Origin: JBGTLA01 sp041744375
Lineage (GTDB): Bacteria > Actinomycetota > Acidimicrobiia > Spongiisociales > ZC4RG35
Assembly: GCA_041744375.1 (NCBI GenBank)
Contig: JBGTLA010000131.1
Location: 1 to 18,103, forward strand
Direction: 5' to 3'
Length of the DNA: 18,103 bases
Shown here: positions 8,301-15,599 of the stretch, piece by piece
Layout: each line of letters opens with the position of its first letter
Position numbering within the stretch: the first letter of the stretch is position 1
Translations under genes and position numbers: made by a program
The notes under the pieces: model-generated
Seen by the model: only the letters and a program-made list of their open reading frames with translations
Told to the model about the DNA's origin: nothing
Database searches by the model: none

Positions 8301-9514
8301 GCCATCAAAGTCAGAAACCGGTCAGCGTCGCCGGGCTGGGCCATGGTGAACAACTCCTCAAGCTGGTCCACCACCACCACAACGGAATGGTCGGTTACCG
8401 ATCCTCCCGATCGGACACGCTCCAGCACATCGACCGCCGACTCACCTGTGACCTCCGCGGTGGCCTTGGCCAATACTCCCAGAGGGTCCGCGCCAGGGAA
8501 CATCACAGCAATCTCGCCCCCACGCTTGCGGAGTTCGGGTATCAGCCCTCCGCGGACCACACTCGACTTACCAGCACCACTGGGTCCGGCCAGCACCACG
8601 AGCCGGACACCTCCACGAGCTTCCAGCCTCTCTCGCAACCGTCGGACCAGCTCATCCCGACCGAAGAAGTCCGCAGCGTCTTCCTCGTCGAAGGCACGCA
8701 ACCCCTTGTATGGATTTCGTACCGATGGCGGCCCTATGGCGGCGGGAAATGCGGGGACCTGAACTGACTGCATCAGGGAGGGGTCCTGGTCCAGAATCCG
8801 CTGCTCCAAAGCCCTCAGAACGGCGGACGGCTCAATACCAAGCTCCGCCGCAAACAGTTGTCTCATCCGAGAAAACGTTCGCAACGCCTCGCCCTGTTGC
8901 CCAGCCCGATACAGCGCGATCATCAACAAAGCCCACAATCGCTCGCGCAACGGATGCTCGGCCACGAGCCGCTTGGACTCGACCATCACTCCCGACGCTT
9001 CGCCAACTGCCAGGCGAGCGTCGAGATGGTCCTCTATCACGGCAAGGCGGAGCTCCTCCAATCTTGAAGCCTCCACCCTCAACGAGAAGGCGTCGTCGGC
9101 CACGCCCGAAAGGGGCGCCCCCCGGAACGACTTGAGGGCCTTGGCGAACCTCTCGGCGGCGCGATACGGATCTTCCGAACGAACTGAACGGCCCTCTTCG
9201 ACCAACCGGTCGAAACGGCGAACGTCGAGCTGGTCATCGTCGACATGCACGATGTAGCCGTCACCAGTCCCGCGCAAGATCTCACCGTCGGCGTTAAGCG
9301 CTCCGCGCAAACGCGCCACATGAGCCTGGACTGTCTTCCGAGCCGACGCCGGTGGTGCGTCACCCCATAAATCATCGATCAGACGGTCGATCGAGACCTC
9401 CCGACCCGCGCCAACCAGGAGAATCGCCAGAACGGTGCGGCGTTGCCTCCCACCCAACGGTACGGGGCCGCCATCCGAAATCACTTCGATCGGGCCGAGA
9501 AGTCGGAACTCCAT
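5321..9514 (-). CDS. SARP/BTAD regulator fused to STAND NTPase, membrane helix and 14 WD40 blades
   Basis: This intact 1397-residue multidomain protein starts at ATG 9514. Residues 1-92 are an OmpR/PhoB-type winged helix (FRLLGPIEV, then LGGRQRRTVLAILL). Residues 97-243 are the helical BTAD domain, together the SARP layout. Residues 267-292 (NPYKGLRAFDEEDAADFFGR) open a STAND NTPase: Walker A GPSGAGKSS at 310-318, Walker B VVVVVDQLEELF at 378-389 (D383), RTDFL at 418-422, and the helical signature VAHETLITEWPRL near 601-613. One membrane helix (694-716, IAGIVVLILVIVTGLGALFF) follows an arginine-rich stretch, which predicts a cytoplasmic N-terminus. Residues 785-1362 contain fourteen blade ends, mostly VxVWD-like, so probably two seven-bladed propellers. 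The tail RWWTEAECLQYL is common in this family. STAND proteins act as ligand- or ATP-driven switches, so a membrane-tethered sensor-regulator is inferred. The ribosome site is weak. Confidence 0.93.
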   Translation of the reverse strand: MEFRLLGPIEVISDGGPVPLGGRQRRTVLAILLVGAGREVSIDRLIDDLWGDAPPASARKTVQAHVARLRGALNADGEILRGTGDGYIVHVDDDQLDVRRFDRLVEEGRSVRSEDPYRAAERFAKALKSFRGAPLSGVADDAFSLRVEASRLEELRLAVIEDHLDARLAVGEASGVMVESKRLVAEHPLRERLWALLMIALYRAGQQGEALRTFSRMRQLFAAELGIEPSAVLRALEQRILDQDPSLMQSVQVPAFPAAIGPPSVRNPYKGLRAFDEEDAADFFGRDELVRRLRERLEARGGVRLVVLAGPSGAGKSSVVRGGLIPELRKRGGEIAVMFPGADPLGVLAKATAEVTGESAVDVLERVRSGGSVTDHSVVVVVDQLEELFTMAQPGDADRFLTLMAGGNTSVQWVVTVRTDFLDRMVYHELLGEVLGDVVVLVPPLYDHEVAAAVTGPARSVGVGVEPELVSEVVRDVKTRPGALPLLQYSITDTFERRRTGTLTLNDYQAAGGISGALARRADEFYESMNGSDREATRQLLLALVTVTETGEGVRRRVPQDTVMSLPFSERDMRAIIERLGVLRLLVFDQDIETGQATIEVAHETLITEWPRLAQWVEDTREDLRLRERLAAATREWVGSHRDNGFLLTRSRLDRFAGWAGDTDLELTSPEQDYLESSLEAQRAQQRRANRTRRVIAGIVVLILVIVTGLGALFFSQRRASEEQSRIVQAADLAAAANFNLEIDPELSILLALEAVETTQRADETVLNVAEEALHQAVLSHRLLGRVSHQGEGIAHFSPDGMSFVTSGEDPTGVEVWRVDPVEVMFKLVGHTDSVFDAVFDPSGSRIATASGDGTVRVWNAADGQLDVTFDVEGLPLVPAFSNDRSLLAATSIEGPVRVWDLETEREIRVLTPPDGVTVNLAFSPDDSLLAVTRVTESLEGLSPLLFDVGTGLITTLEGQGAGDIGFTPDGSRILTAGDDGTVRIWDTESGEELYAYTGHRGPVSDLHISADGSTVASSGTLDVKVWDLITLETKAEVFGHTGNVWAIDLNPTADLLLTATKSDGTTRLWDLSPYWSHELLGLPNPPGLGAVEFSPVDGTLVTIGARGAVSVWDVDTGREQRIFEAAEHVSRLDIDPSGMFLATAGSAGAKLYEFSSGEVIGTLVEGVNTLDVDFGPQGLLAVASIDGVRLWESHTGAGEVISELHGISVAFNPAGTVLAMGLAEPGVQAFVEIRELDSGETIASLTQHSNLVRGLAFNQDGDLMATASDDTTAILWDATSFEPLHRLEGHGAAVLNAAFDPSRREIATASADGTVKIWDVDSGSLRLTLPAQQGLADLAYSPDGRYLAATGPDGFVTVFMLDLDELNTEAHYRLTRWWTEAECLQYLQTSECPPAP

Positions 9515-9764
9515 ACGCTACAAGCCTATGCGAAACCTCTCAGACCTCACCACCCCGCGTCTCGCAACCGTCCAAACGCAAAGCGAGCCGCGGCCCGCCG
9601 ACCATGCCTCGTCGCCTCCGAGGAACGCCGACCACCCCGGGAGAGGAGCGTCGACCCACGCGACGTCACCCGAGATGCCAAGCCGACCAGATGCCCGGGC
9701 AATCTGTGAGTCACAGCGAACACCGACCCATCCTGGCCCGTCTCGTCAACCCGCCCGGGCACCA
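9515..9764. other. Intergenic spacer before the STAND-WD40 gene
   Basis: This 250-base GC-rich spacer lies between two minus-strand genes. No ORF with coding character, no clear terminator hairpin with a T-run and no convincing promoter hexamers were found. Its length suggests that the STAND-WD40 gene has its own promoter, though transcription from the nuclease-like gene could read through. Confidence 0.35.
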
Positions 9765-11114
9765 TCACAGCCAATCTGAAACTTGGGTGTCGGGATTGGG
9801 TTCGGAGTCTGGAGGTTCGTCGGTGTTGGCTTGTGCCGGCCGTTTTATCTGGGGTGCTGGGGGTTGCCAGGGGGTGATCCGTTGGACGACGTCGCCGTAG
9901 AACCCGTTGATCAGGTCGAGTACCGATGGGATGAAACCGGGGTTCTTTCGGCCTGTACTGCGACCCATGCCCATTTCTCGGCGTAGGACCAGTCGGAACC
10001 TATTCGGTTCTCTTCTGTCTCCGCCGAAGAGGGCGTCGCGGTCTTGCCGGATCTGGTCGAGGGTGGCGCTTGTGCATGAGCGGGCGCCTTTGGGGTAGGC
10101 CTCGACGATCAGATCCGGTGGGGAGTCGGCGAGTTGTTTGACGAGCCATGAGACCCGTCCCACCGCCCCCTTGTTGGACGGCGCGATCACGTCGAGCGAA
10201 GCGGTGATGTGCCGCCCACGCAGGTCCGCTTCTAGGTCGAGGTGCCCGGCTGTGTTGGGGATGTTCAACGCCCCCGTCAGTGTGCCGCGAGTCGTTAGCG
10301 AGTCGACCAGATGAGCTGTGCGCTTGTCGGGGTCTTGTTGGTTTCTGGGTCTCACGGATCTCACGTCCTCGCCGATATCTGACGCCAGTCGCAAAGCGGC
10401 GAAGCGAACCAGTTGATCCCACCGGCGGGTCGTTTCCTCGACACCTGGAGTCCGCTTGTTCAGCTCACCGGTTCGGGCCGCATCGCGTACTGCCACCCAG
10501 TGGACGCCCATGTCCTGGAAGTCGAGCGCTCCGGAAGCTCGGTGTTGGAGATAACGAATCAGCTCACCGAGAATCCATGCCTGTTCTGCGTCTTTGACGC
10601 CTTTGTGCTGTTGGATTCGGATCGCGGTCGTGAGGATGCCCGTCCATGAGATGTGCGACACGGCCACTTTGGAGTTGGCTCTCACCTTCAACCCCTCGGT
10701 CGGGTGGGTGTTGCGACGGGGGGCGATCTCATTGGAGATGGTGAGGATGTGGTCGATTCCGTCGCGTCGCGCCAAATCCCAATAAGTGTTGATCTGGTCG
10801 GCATCGAGTGTCTGATGCCCTGTCTTGACCTCAACGAGAGTCGACCACGTCGACTGCCCCCACGAGACTCGGATCAACCCGTCGGGTCTGATCTTCTTCC
10901 CGTCTAAGACCATGGCCACTTCAGAGAACGCCTCCACTGTGGCCTTCTGGGCTCGAGATGCACCCAGTGGACCGAGTATTTCGGTGGACAGGTCCCTCAC
11001 GATGGTCAGGACGGCGAGAAGCGCCGATGTTGCCCGCTCCTCCGCCTCCTGGTCCGAACCGATACCCGAGACTGGAATCAGGCGGGCTTTGTGGAGGATC
11101 TGGTCTTTGGCCAT
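9765..11114 (-). CDS. PD-(D/E)XK nuclease-like protein, actinobacterial hypothetical family
   Basis: This intact protein has 449 residues when started at MAKDQILHKARLIP (ATG at 11112-11114). I prefer this start because the family, as I recall it, begins with MAKDxxLHKARLIPVSGI; an in-frame ATG at 11135 adds seven poor residues. Residues 76-99 read RPDGLIRVSW, then LVEVKTG. Aspartate 78, glutamate 95 and lysine 97 fit the PD-(D/E)XK metal-dependent nuclease motif, and a downstream glutamine (DADQINTY, Q107) fits the usual fourth motif. A longer helical part follows (AWILGELIRYLQH, then GALDFQDMG), then a beta-rich half (HLDLEADLRGRHITASLDV) and a C-terminal GFIPSVLDLINGFYGDVVQ. Similar actinobacterial proteins are annotated as hypothetical or stress response. 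Whether it cuts DNA or RNA, or only has the fold, is not known to me. The STAND-WD40 gene follows on the same strand. Confidence 0.75.
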   Translation of the reverse strand: MAKDQILHKARLIPVSGIGSDQEAEERATSALLAVLTIVRDLSTEILGPLGASRAQKATVEAFSEVAMVLDGKKIRPDGLIRVSWGQSTWSTLVEVKTGHQTLDADQINTYWDLARRDGIDHILTISNEIAPRRNTHPTEGLKVRANSKVAVSHISWTGILTTAIRIQQHKGVKDAEQAWILGELIRYLQHRASGALDFQDMGVHWVAVRDAARTGELNKRTPGVEETTRRWDQLVRFAALRLASDIGEDVRSVRPRNQQDPDKRTAHLVDSLTTRGTLTGALNIPNTAGHLDLEADLRGRHITASLDVIAPSNKGAVGRVSWLVKQLADSPPDLIVEAYPKGARSCTSATLDQIRQDRDALFGGDRREPNRFRLVLRREMGMGRSTGRKNPGFIPSVLDLINGFYGDVVQRITPWQPPAPQIKRPAQANTDEPPDSEPNPDTQVSDWL

Positions 11115-11604
11115 GCGCACGAACCTAATCCACATTCGCAGCGACCGCGCTCATCGGTTTTCCTGCGGCACTATCAGCCAGTCGAAAAACGCTGATCGTT
11201 TGCCACCGTGCGCCAAACTCGCGGACTACCCCGGCTCAGCGACGATGTAGGCGTGACGGTCGATGGCTCTCGGGTCTGGTCGAATCGCATTGTCGTTCTG
11301 GAGTCGGCCTTCGACGTGGCTCCTTGGCCACCCGACGGGGTATTCCGCCGTCGAAGGCGGCGGCGAGAAAGGCGTGCAACGTGGTGGGCGCCCTGGAGAC
11401 CTGATTGGCTTCCTCGCAGGCCTCTTGCGTGCCACCCGCTCAGGTGGGGACGGCGCTGGCGTCGAGGTAGGCGTGGCATGCCTGGAGTGCTGCTGCGCCT
11501 TCCTCTACTGCCGAAGCGACCCTTTTTGTGCGCAGTCGCCGCCGGTGTGGTGGTGGCGTACATCTACTCGATCGTCGTGTTGAACAGGCTTCCCATCTCA
11601 TCGG
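11115..11604. other. Gene-poor stretch with a decayed coding frame
   Basis: No intact gene is seen here. On the minus strand, between about 11330 and 11580, one frame reads VASAVEEGAAALQACHAYLD, then ASAVPT, then a TGA, and continues AGGTQEACEEANQVSRAPTT and LHAFLAAAFDGG. This is helical, protein-like sequence interrupted by a stop, with no good start. It may be the remains of a gene I do not recognise. The part nearest 11115 should hold the promoter of the nuclease-like gene, but no clear hexamers stand out. Confidence 0.35.
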
Positions 11605-12160
11605 TCAGCCTTGGGTCTGCCCTTCGGGCTCCTCAGACCAATCGGAAGGACGTTGAAGCGTGACCAGCGGGTTGAGGATCGGCCCATTTCCGTGACCAAA
11701 CCAGCAGCTCCCCACAAGGCGAGCACGGGTATGGAGCCTCCATGACCGAAGCATCGCCACCGGTGTTCCGTCCTCCCAGGTTCCAGGACCCGTCGGCCGA
11801 CCCGAGGCGGGCGACGAGGTCCTAGTTGCCCGGTCGTGCCGCGGTTTCGTACCTTTCTTCTGCCACCATTTCGACGCCTCGGCAACCGCCATGAATAACA
11901 GGCCGGCAGCGCCGGCCACCAGCCAATCCGACAGTCCCAGCGGTACTGTGCCCAGCACCCGGTCCGAAAGGCCTGGCAGGTACACGGCTGCCACTTGGAG
12001 CACGAGCACCAACGGCACGATGATGTTCATGAGTCGATTGTCGAACACCTTCGATCCGAACACCGTCTGTTGGTGGGATCGGACGGCGAACGCTTGAACC
12101 ACCTGGAGCACGGCGAGCGTGGTGAACAGCATCGTCTGCCATGCGGGGTCGCCGATCCGT
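11605..12160 (-). pseudogene. Frame-shifted C-terminal part of the P-type ATPase
   Basis: From about 12160 the ATPase continues one frame over: RIGDPAWQTMLFTTLAVLQV, then HQQTVFGSKVFDNRLMNI, then VPLGLSDWLVAGAAGLLFMA and VAEASKWWQKK. These are the last cytoplasmic loop and membrane helices of a Ca2+-type P-type ATPase. The frame then runs to a stop at 11605 through about 60 residues of poor sequence. A stop at 11822 in the third frame (ending ETAARPGN) would give a total near 899 residues, closer to the family norm, so a second slip near 11850 is possible. The fragment has no start of its own and makes sense only joined to the upstream ORF. Confidence 0.75.
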
Positions 12161-14522
12161 GGTACCAGAACGCCACACCGAGGGCGATGGTGCCGATAGC
12201 CATGCCGGTGATGATCGTGTGCCGTCCGAGACCATCGGCGAACACACCCCCTTTCGGGTCCACGGGGCGGCGGTTCATGACACCGGGTTCCGCCGGCTCG
12301 GCTCCGAGGCTCAAACCGAGCAGCCCGTCGGTCATCAGGTTCAACCACAGCAACTGCAATGGCAGCAGTGCCACGGGGTCCAGCGGCACGGCCCCGGTGG
12401 CGAGGAACGGCAGCGGCCACACCAGCATCGCCATGACCTTGCCGATGTTCCCGGCCACCGCGTAGCTCACGAAGCGTCGGAGATTGTCGTAGATGACCCT
12501 GCCCTCTTCCACCGCGGCGACGATGGTGGCGAAGTTGTCGTCTCGGAGCACCATGTCAGCCGCCTCTTTGGAGACGTCGGTACCGGTGATGCCCATGGCG
12601 ACCCCGATATCCGCCTGCTTGAGGGCCGGTGCGTCGTTGACGCCGTCACCGGTCATCGCCACCACCTCGCCCCGGGATCCGAACGCTTCGACGATTTGGA
12701 GCTTGTGCTCGGGTGAGACCCGCGCGAACACCGACACGTCGGCCAGCATCGACACCAGTTCCTCCCGGTCGATTCGATCGAGTTCGGTTCCGGTCACCAC
12801 ACCTGCGCTCGGGATGCCCAGTTGTCTCGCGATGGCGAGGGCGGTCTTGGGATGATCGCCCGTGATCATGATCGGCCGAATGCCGGCAGCGAGACAACGC
12901 TGCACGGCCACGGCGACCTCCTCGCGCGGCGGGTCCATTATCCCCACCAGGCCCAGGAACGTGAGCTCGTCCTCAATGTCGTCGTCCACGTCGGCCCGGT
13001 CCGCCGAGCGCATGGCCACGCCCAACACCCTCATTCCGTTCTCGGCGAGATCGTCGTTGGCGGCGAGGATCCGCGCCTCCCACCTGTCGTCGAAGTCGAC
13101 CGGTCCGAGCTCGAGCCACACCCTGGTGGTGTGCAACAGCAAGCTGTCGACCGCTCCCTTTACGATTGCCACATACCCGCTGCTCAGCCCCGACCAGCCC
13201 GGCTCGGGGAGGAGATGGACCGTGGTCATCCGTTTGCGTTCGGAGTCGAAGGGGATCTCGCCGACCCGGGGGAACCGGTCGGCAAGTTCGTCGAGGTCGA
13301 TGCCCGACCTGCTCGCAGCGACCAGCAGCGCCGTTTCGGTTGGGTCCCCGAACGTTATTGCCCGGCCGTCCTCGGGTCTGGTCTTGATGGTGCCGTCGTT
13401 GCAGAGTGCCCCTGCCATCAGTGTGAGCGTCACGGCGGGCGATGGCGCGTCGATCGGGCTGGTGGGGGCGAGCGACACATGGCCGTTCTCGACGAGTTCC
13501 TCCACGGTGATTCGCCGACCCGCCACGTCAACACAGGTCACCGTCATGCGGTTCTCGGTGAGTGTGCCCGTCTTGTCAGAGCAGATCACGGTCACCGATC
13601 CGAGCGTTTCCACCGCCGGTAGCTTGCGGATCAGGGCGTTGCGGCGAAGCATGCGCTGTGAGCCCATCGCAAGGGTCAGCGTGACCACCGCGGGGAGACC
13701 TTCCGGCACCACCGCCACCAGGGTCGAGATCGCGGTTAGCAGCACGTCGTCGAGCGACTTTCCGCCCGCCAGGCCGAGCGCGCCGACCAACGTGGCGACA
13801 CCCAGGCCGAAAAGCGCCAAGAGGCGTCCGAGGCGTTCGAGGCGACGTTGCAGCGGGGTTTGGGTCTGTGCCACATCCTGGATGAGGCCGGCGACGCGTC
13901 CCAACTCGGTGCCCATTCCCACCGCAGTCACGATGCCCGCGCCGCGCCCGTAGGTGACCGAGGTCCCCATGTACGCCATGTTCACCCGGTCGCCCAGGGG
14001 GAGCTCCGCGCTGGCCAGGGGCTGGGAGACCTTGTCGACGGGCTCGGACTCGCCGGTTAGCGCCGCCTCCTGGATCCTGAGCCCTGCGCATTCCACCACA
14101 CGCATGTCGGCGGGCACCACCGCGCCCGCGTCCAACGTCACCACATCGCCCACCACCACCTGCTCGGCCGGTATCTCGGTGAGCCCGCCCGATCTGCGAA
14201 CCGTGACCAGCGGCGTGGACATGGCCCTGAGGGCAGCGATCGCTCGCTCCGCCCGGTATTCCTGGAAGAACCCGAGCAAACCGAACAGGACCACGATGGC
14301 CATGATCGCAACCGCCTCGAGAGCCTTGCCGAGATAGGCCGACAGACCGGCCGCGGCTATGAGAATCAGCACCATCGTGGCTGTGAATTGCTCCCACAGA
14401 ATCTTCCACGGTGGAGTGCCCGCTGCTTCGGTGAGCACGTTAGGGCCGTACGCCTCGCGAGAATCGATGACTGCGCTGGGGTCGAGCCCGGCGCTCGCGT
14501 CGGTCCGGAGAGACGCCGCCAC
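12027..14522 (-). CDS. Cation-transporting P-type ATPase (Ca2+-ATPase-like), frameshifted at C-terminus
   Basis: This 831-residue frame is a P2-type ATPase of the bacterial PacL/CtpF-like calcium-pump kind. The actuator domain has TGES at 156-159; helix M4 carries VVPEGLP (271-277), an ion-site motif of Ca2+ and related pumps; the phosphorylated aspartate is D316 in SDKTGTLT; the nucleotide domain has FDSERKRMT and KGAVD; the hinge is TGDGVNDAP (624-632). Helices M5 and M6 follow (LPLQLLWLNLMTDGLLGLSL). After W786-Y787 (12162) the frame goes wrong: one base appears to be missing at about 12159-12161, and the true C-terminus continues in the next frame. The nominal GTG start at 14522 is also doubtful, because family-like sequence (RTPWHTIPGSE) continues upstream without a start codon. 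Either the sequence has errors or the gene is becoming a pseudogene. Ion specificity is inferred from motifs. Confidence 0.88.
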   Translation of the reverse strand: MAASLRTDASAGLDPSAVIDSREAYGPNVLTEAAGTPPWKILWEQFTATMVLILIAAAGLSAYLGKALEAVAIMAIVVLFGLLGFFQEYRAERAIAALRAMSTPLVTVRRSGGLTEIPAEQVVVGDVVTLDAGAVVPADMRVVECAGLRIQEAALTGESEPVDKVSQPLASAELPLGDRVNMAYMGTSVTYGRGAGIVTAVGMGTELGRVAGLIQDVAQTQTPLQRRLERLGRLLALFGLGVATLVGALGLAGGKSLDDVLLTAISTLVAVVPEGLPAVVTLTLAMGSQRMLRRNALIRKLPAVETLGSVTVICSDKTGTLTENRMTVTCVDVAGRRITVEELVENGHVSLAPTSPIDAPSPAVTLTLMAGALCNDGTIKTRPEDGRAITFGDPTETALLVAASRSGIDLDELADRFPRVGEIPFDSERKRMTTVHLLPEPGWSGLSSGYVAIVKGAVDSLLLHTTRVWLELGPVDFDDRWEARILAANDDLAENGMRVLGVAMRSADRADVDDDIEDELTFLGLVGIMDPPREEVAVAVQRCLAAGIRPIMITGDHPKTALAIARQLGIPSAGVVTGTELDRIDREELVSMLADVSVFARVSPEHKLQIVEAFGSRGEVVAMTGDGVNDAPALKQADIGVAMGITGTDVSKEAADMVLRDDNFATIVAAVEEGRVIYDNLRRFVSYAVAGNIGKVMAMLVWPLPFLATGAVPLDPVALLPLQLLWLNLMTDGLLGLSLGAEPAEPGVMNRRPVDPKGGVFADGLGRHTIITGMAIGTIALGVAFWYHGSATPHGRRCCSPRSPCSRWFKRSPSDPTNRRCSDRRCSTIDS

Positions 14523-14782
14523 CTCAGAGCCGGGGATGGTGTGCCAGGGGGTTCGGACCGTGTCGAGTGTTGTAGAGGTGAAGGCAGACTCCTATCGGCG
14601 GACTAATAGTCGCCGACGGTCTCTCCAGCCGGTCTGGGCCGACGCCACCGGAGCGAAAGCTCGTACTGACGATGACGCCTCGTGGATACTCCCCACTCGG
14701 GCCCAGCAACTATACCGCCGGTGCGATCGGAGAGTCAACCTCGAAACAGCGTCGACGAGTGGCTGTCCTGGAGATCTTCGAC

Positions 14783-14793
14783 GACACGTATCG
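14783..14793. promoter_or_regulatory. Copy of the tetR operator half-site
   Basis: GACACGTATCG here repeats exactly bases 14894-14904 of the palindrome in front of tetR. The right arm is not conserved (GGCATAT follows). It could be a weaker second binding site for the same regulator, on the side facing the ATPase gene, or a chance 11-base repeat. Confidence 0.3.
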
Positions 14794-14892
14794 GCATATC
14801 GCCCTACCTCTGATCACCTGCGGCAGGGCGAAAGAGACCGAATCCCAAGACTGACCTGGCTGTGAGGACAGCGCGGTGGAAAAGAACCCATC

Positions 14893-14909
14893 TGACACGT
14901 ATCGTGTCA
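14893..14909. promoter_or_regulatory. Palindromic operator in front of tetR
   Basis: TGACACG (14893-14899), spacer TAT, CGTGTCA (14903-14909) is a perfect 7-bp inverted repeat. It ends 7 bases before the first possible tetR start codon. TetR-family dimers typically bind such 15-20 bp palindromes overlapping their own promoter, so autorepression of the tetR-phosphotransferase operon is likely. CTGACA (14892-14897) could double as a -35 element, but no good -10 is spaced from it. Confidence 0.6.
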
Positions 14910-14916
14910 CTTATGC

Positions 14917-15585
14917 ATGTACAGTGCGTTTCAGACTATGACCATGCCAAACCTTGCTCAGTCTTCTCTTCGTGAGCAGCAGAAAAGCCTGGCGCGGCTC
15001 CTGATCGTTGAGGCTGCGTCACGGGTGATCCTCCGATCGGGCATCCATCAGTTTTCGATGCAGGAGGTCGCCACTGAGGCCGGTGTTTCGCTTCGTACCC
15101 TCTACCGCTACTACCCCAGCCGAGAAGCGCTCCTTGAGGGCGTGGCATCGGAGATCGAGCAGGGTCTGGAGGAGGCAGGGTTGCCGGCGGGGATCGAATC
15201 GTCGACCTTCACCGAAAAGTTCGGTACTCCCGAAGCCGTCGCCGAGGTGGTGGGCGACGCCTTCCGGACGACAGCGCAGAGAGGCGTCGACATCGGGCGG
15301 GCCTGGGTGATCATCAACATGGTCACCGGAAGCCGGAGTGACTCGAGGCGAGACCGCGACCGGATGGTCCGCCAAGTGGTGGAGCACTTCGGTCCCCATC
15401 TGACCCACACCGAACAGGACCTTGCCTTTGGGGTCCTCCGGTACCTGGCCGGTGCCATTGCCTGGAAGGTGATGACCGACGACTTTGGAATGGACACCGA
15501 GGAGATAGCCGAAGCGGTTGGGTGGGCGGTGCGAACCCTCCTCGAGACGATCGAGGCTGGGGGCGGGCCAATTCGCCAACCATGA
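14917..15585 (+). CDS. TetR/AcrR-family transcriptional regulator
   Basis: The protein has 222 residues, a normal size for TetR regulators. The N-terminal DNA-binding domain is clear: LLIVEAASRVILRSGIHQFS, then MQEVATEAGVSLRTLYRYYP and SREALLEGVASEI (about residues 28-80), with the classic helix-turn-helix and the LYRYYPSREALL pattern. The C-terminal ligand domain is helical and not diagnostic. Start choice is uncertain: ATG codons at 14917, 14938 and 14944 are all in frame, and none has a Shine-Dalgarno match, so a leaderless or near-leaderless transcript is possible. The palindrome just upstream suggests self-regulation. The next gene starts 14 bases after the TGA, so the two are very likely co-transcribed, and this protein probably represses the phosphotransferase-like enzyme until a ligand appears. 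Confidence 0.9.
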   Translation: MYSAFQTMTMPNLAQSSLREQQKSLARLLIVEAASRVILRSGIHQFSMQEVATEAGVSLRTLYRYYPSREALLEGVASEIEQGLEEAGLPAGIESSTFTEKFGTPEAVAEVVGDAFRTTAQRGVDIGRAWVIINMVTGSRSDSRRDRDRMVRQVVEHFGPHLTHTEQDLAFGVLRYLAGAIAWKVMTDDFGMDTEEIAEAVGWAVRTLLETIEAGGGPIRQP

Positions 15586-15588
15586 GAC

Positions 15589-15593
15589 GGGAG
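15589..15593 (+). promoter_or_regulatory. Ribosome binding site of the phosphotransferase-like gene
   Basis: GGGAG lies 6 bases before the ATG at 15600, inside the 14-base gap after tetR. It fixes the start of the downstream gene. Confidence 0.6.
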
Positions 15594-15599
15594 TAATCT

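Larger units (their letters stand above)
14523..14916. other. Divergent regulatory region between ATPase and tetR
   Basis: This 394-base region lies between two divergently transcribed genes. On the minus strand, 14523-14591 is open and reads like the N-terminal extension of the ATPase, ending at a TAG at 14592-14594. At the tetR end lies the operator-like palindrome, and GACACGTATCG from it recurs at 14783-14793. No other gene is supported; the remaining open frames lack protein-like composition. Confidence 0.5.

Noticed and set aside
12822..13953. Long plus-strand ORFs of 266 and 363 codons
   Set aside because: They are antisense shadows of the P-type ATPase, whose motifs clearly identify the coding strand.
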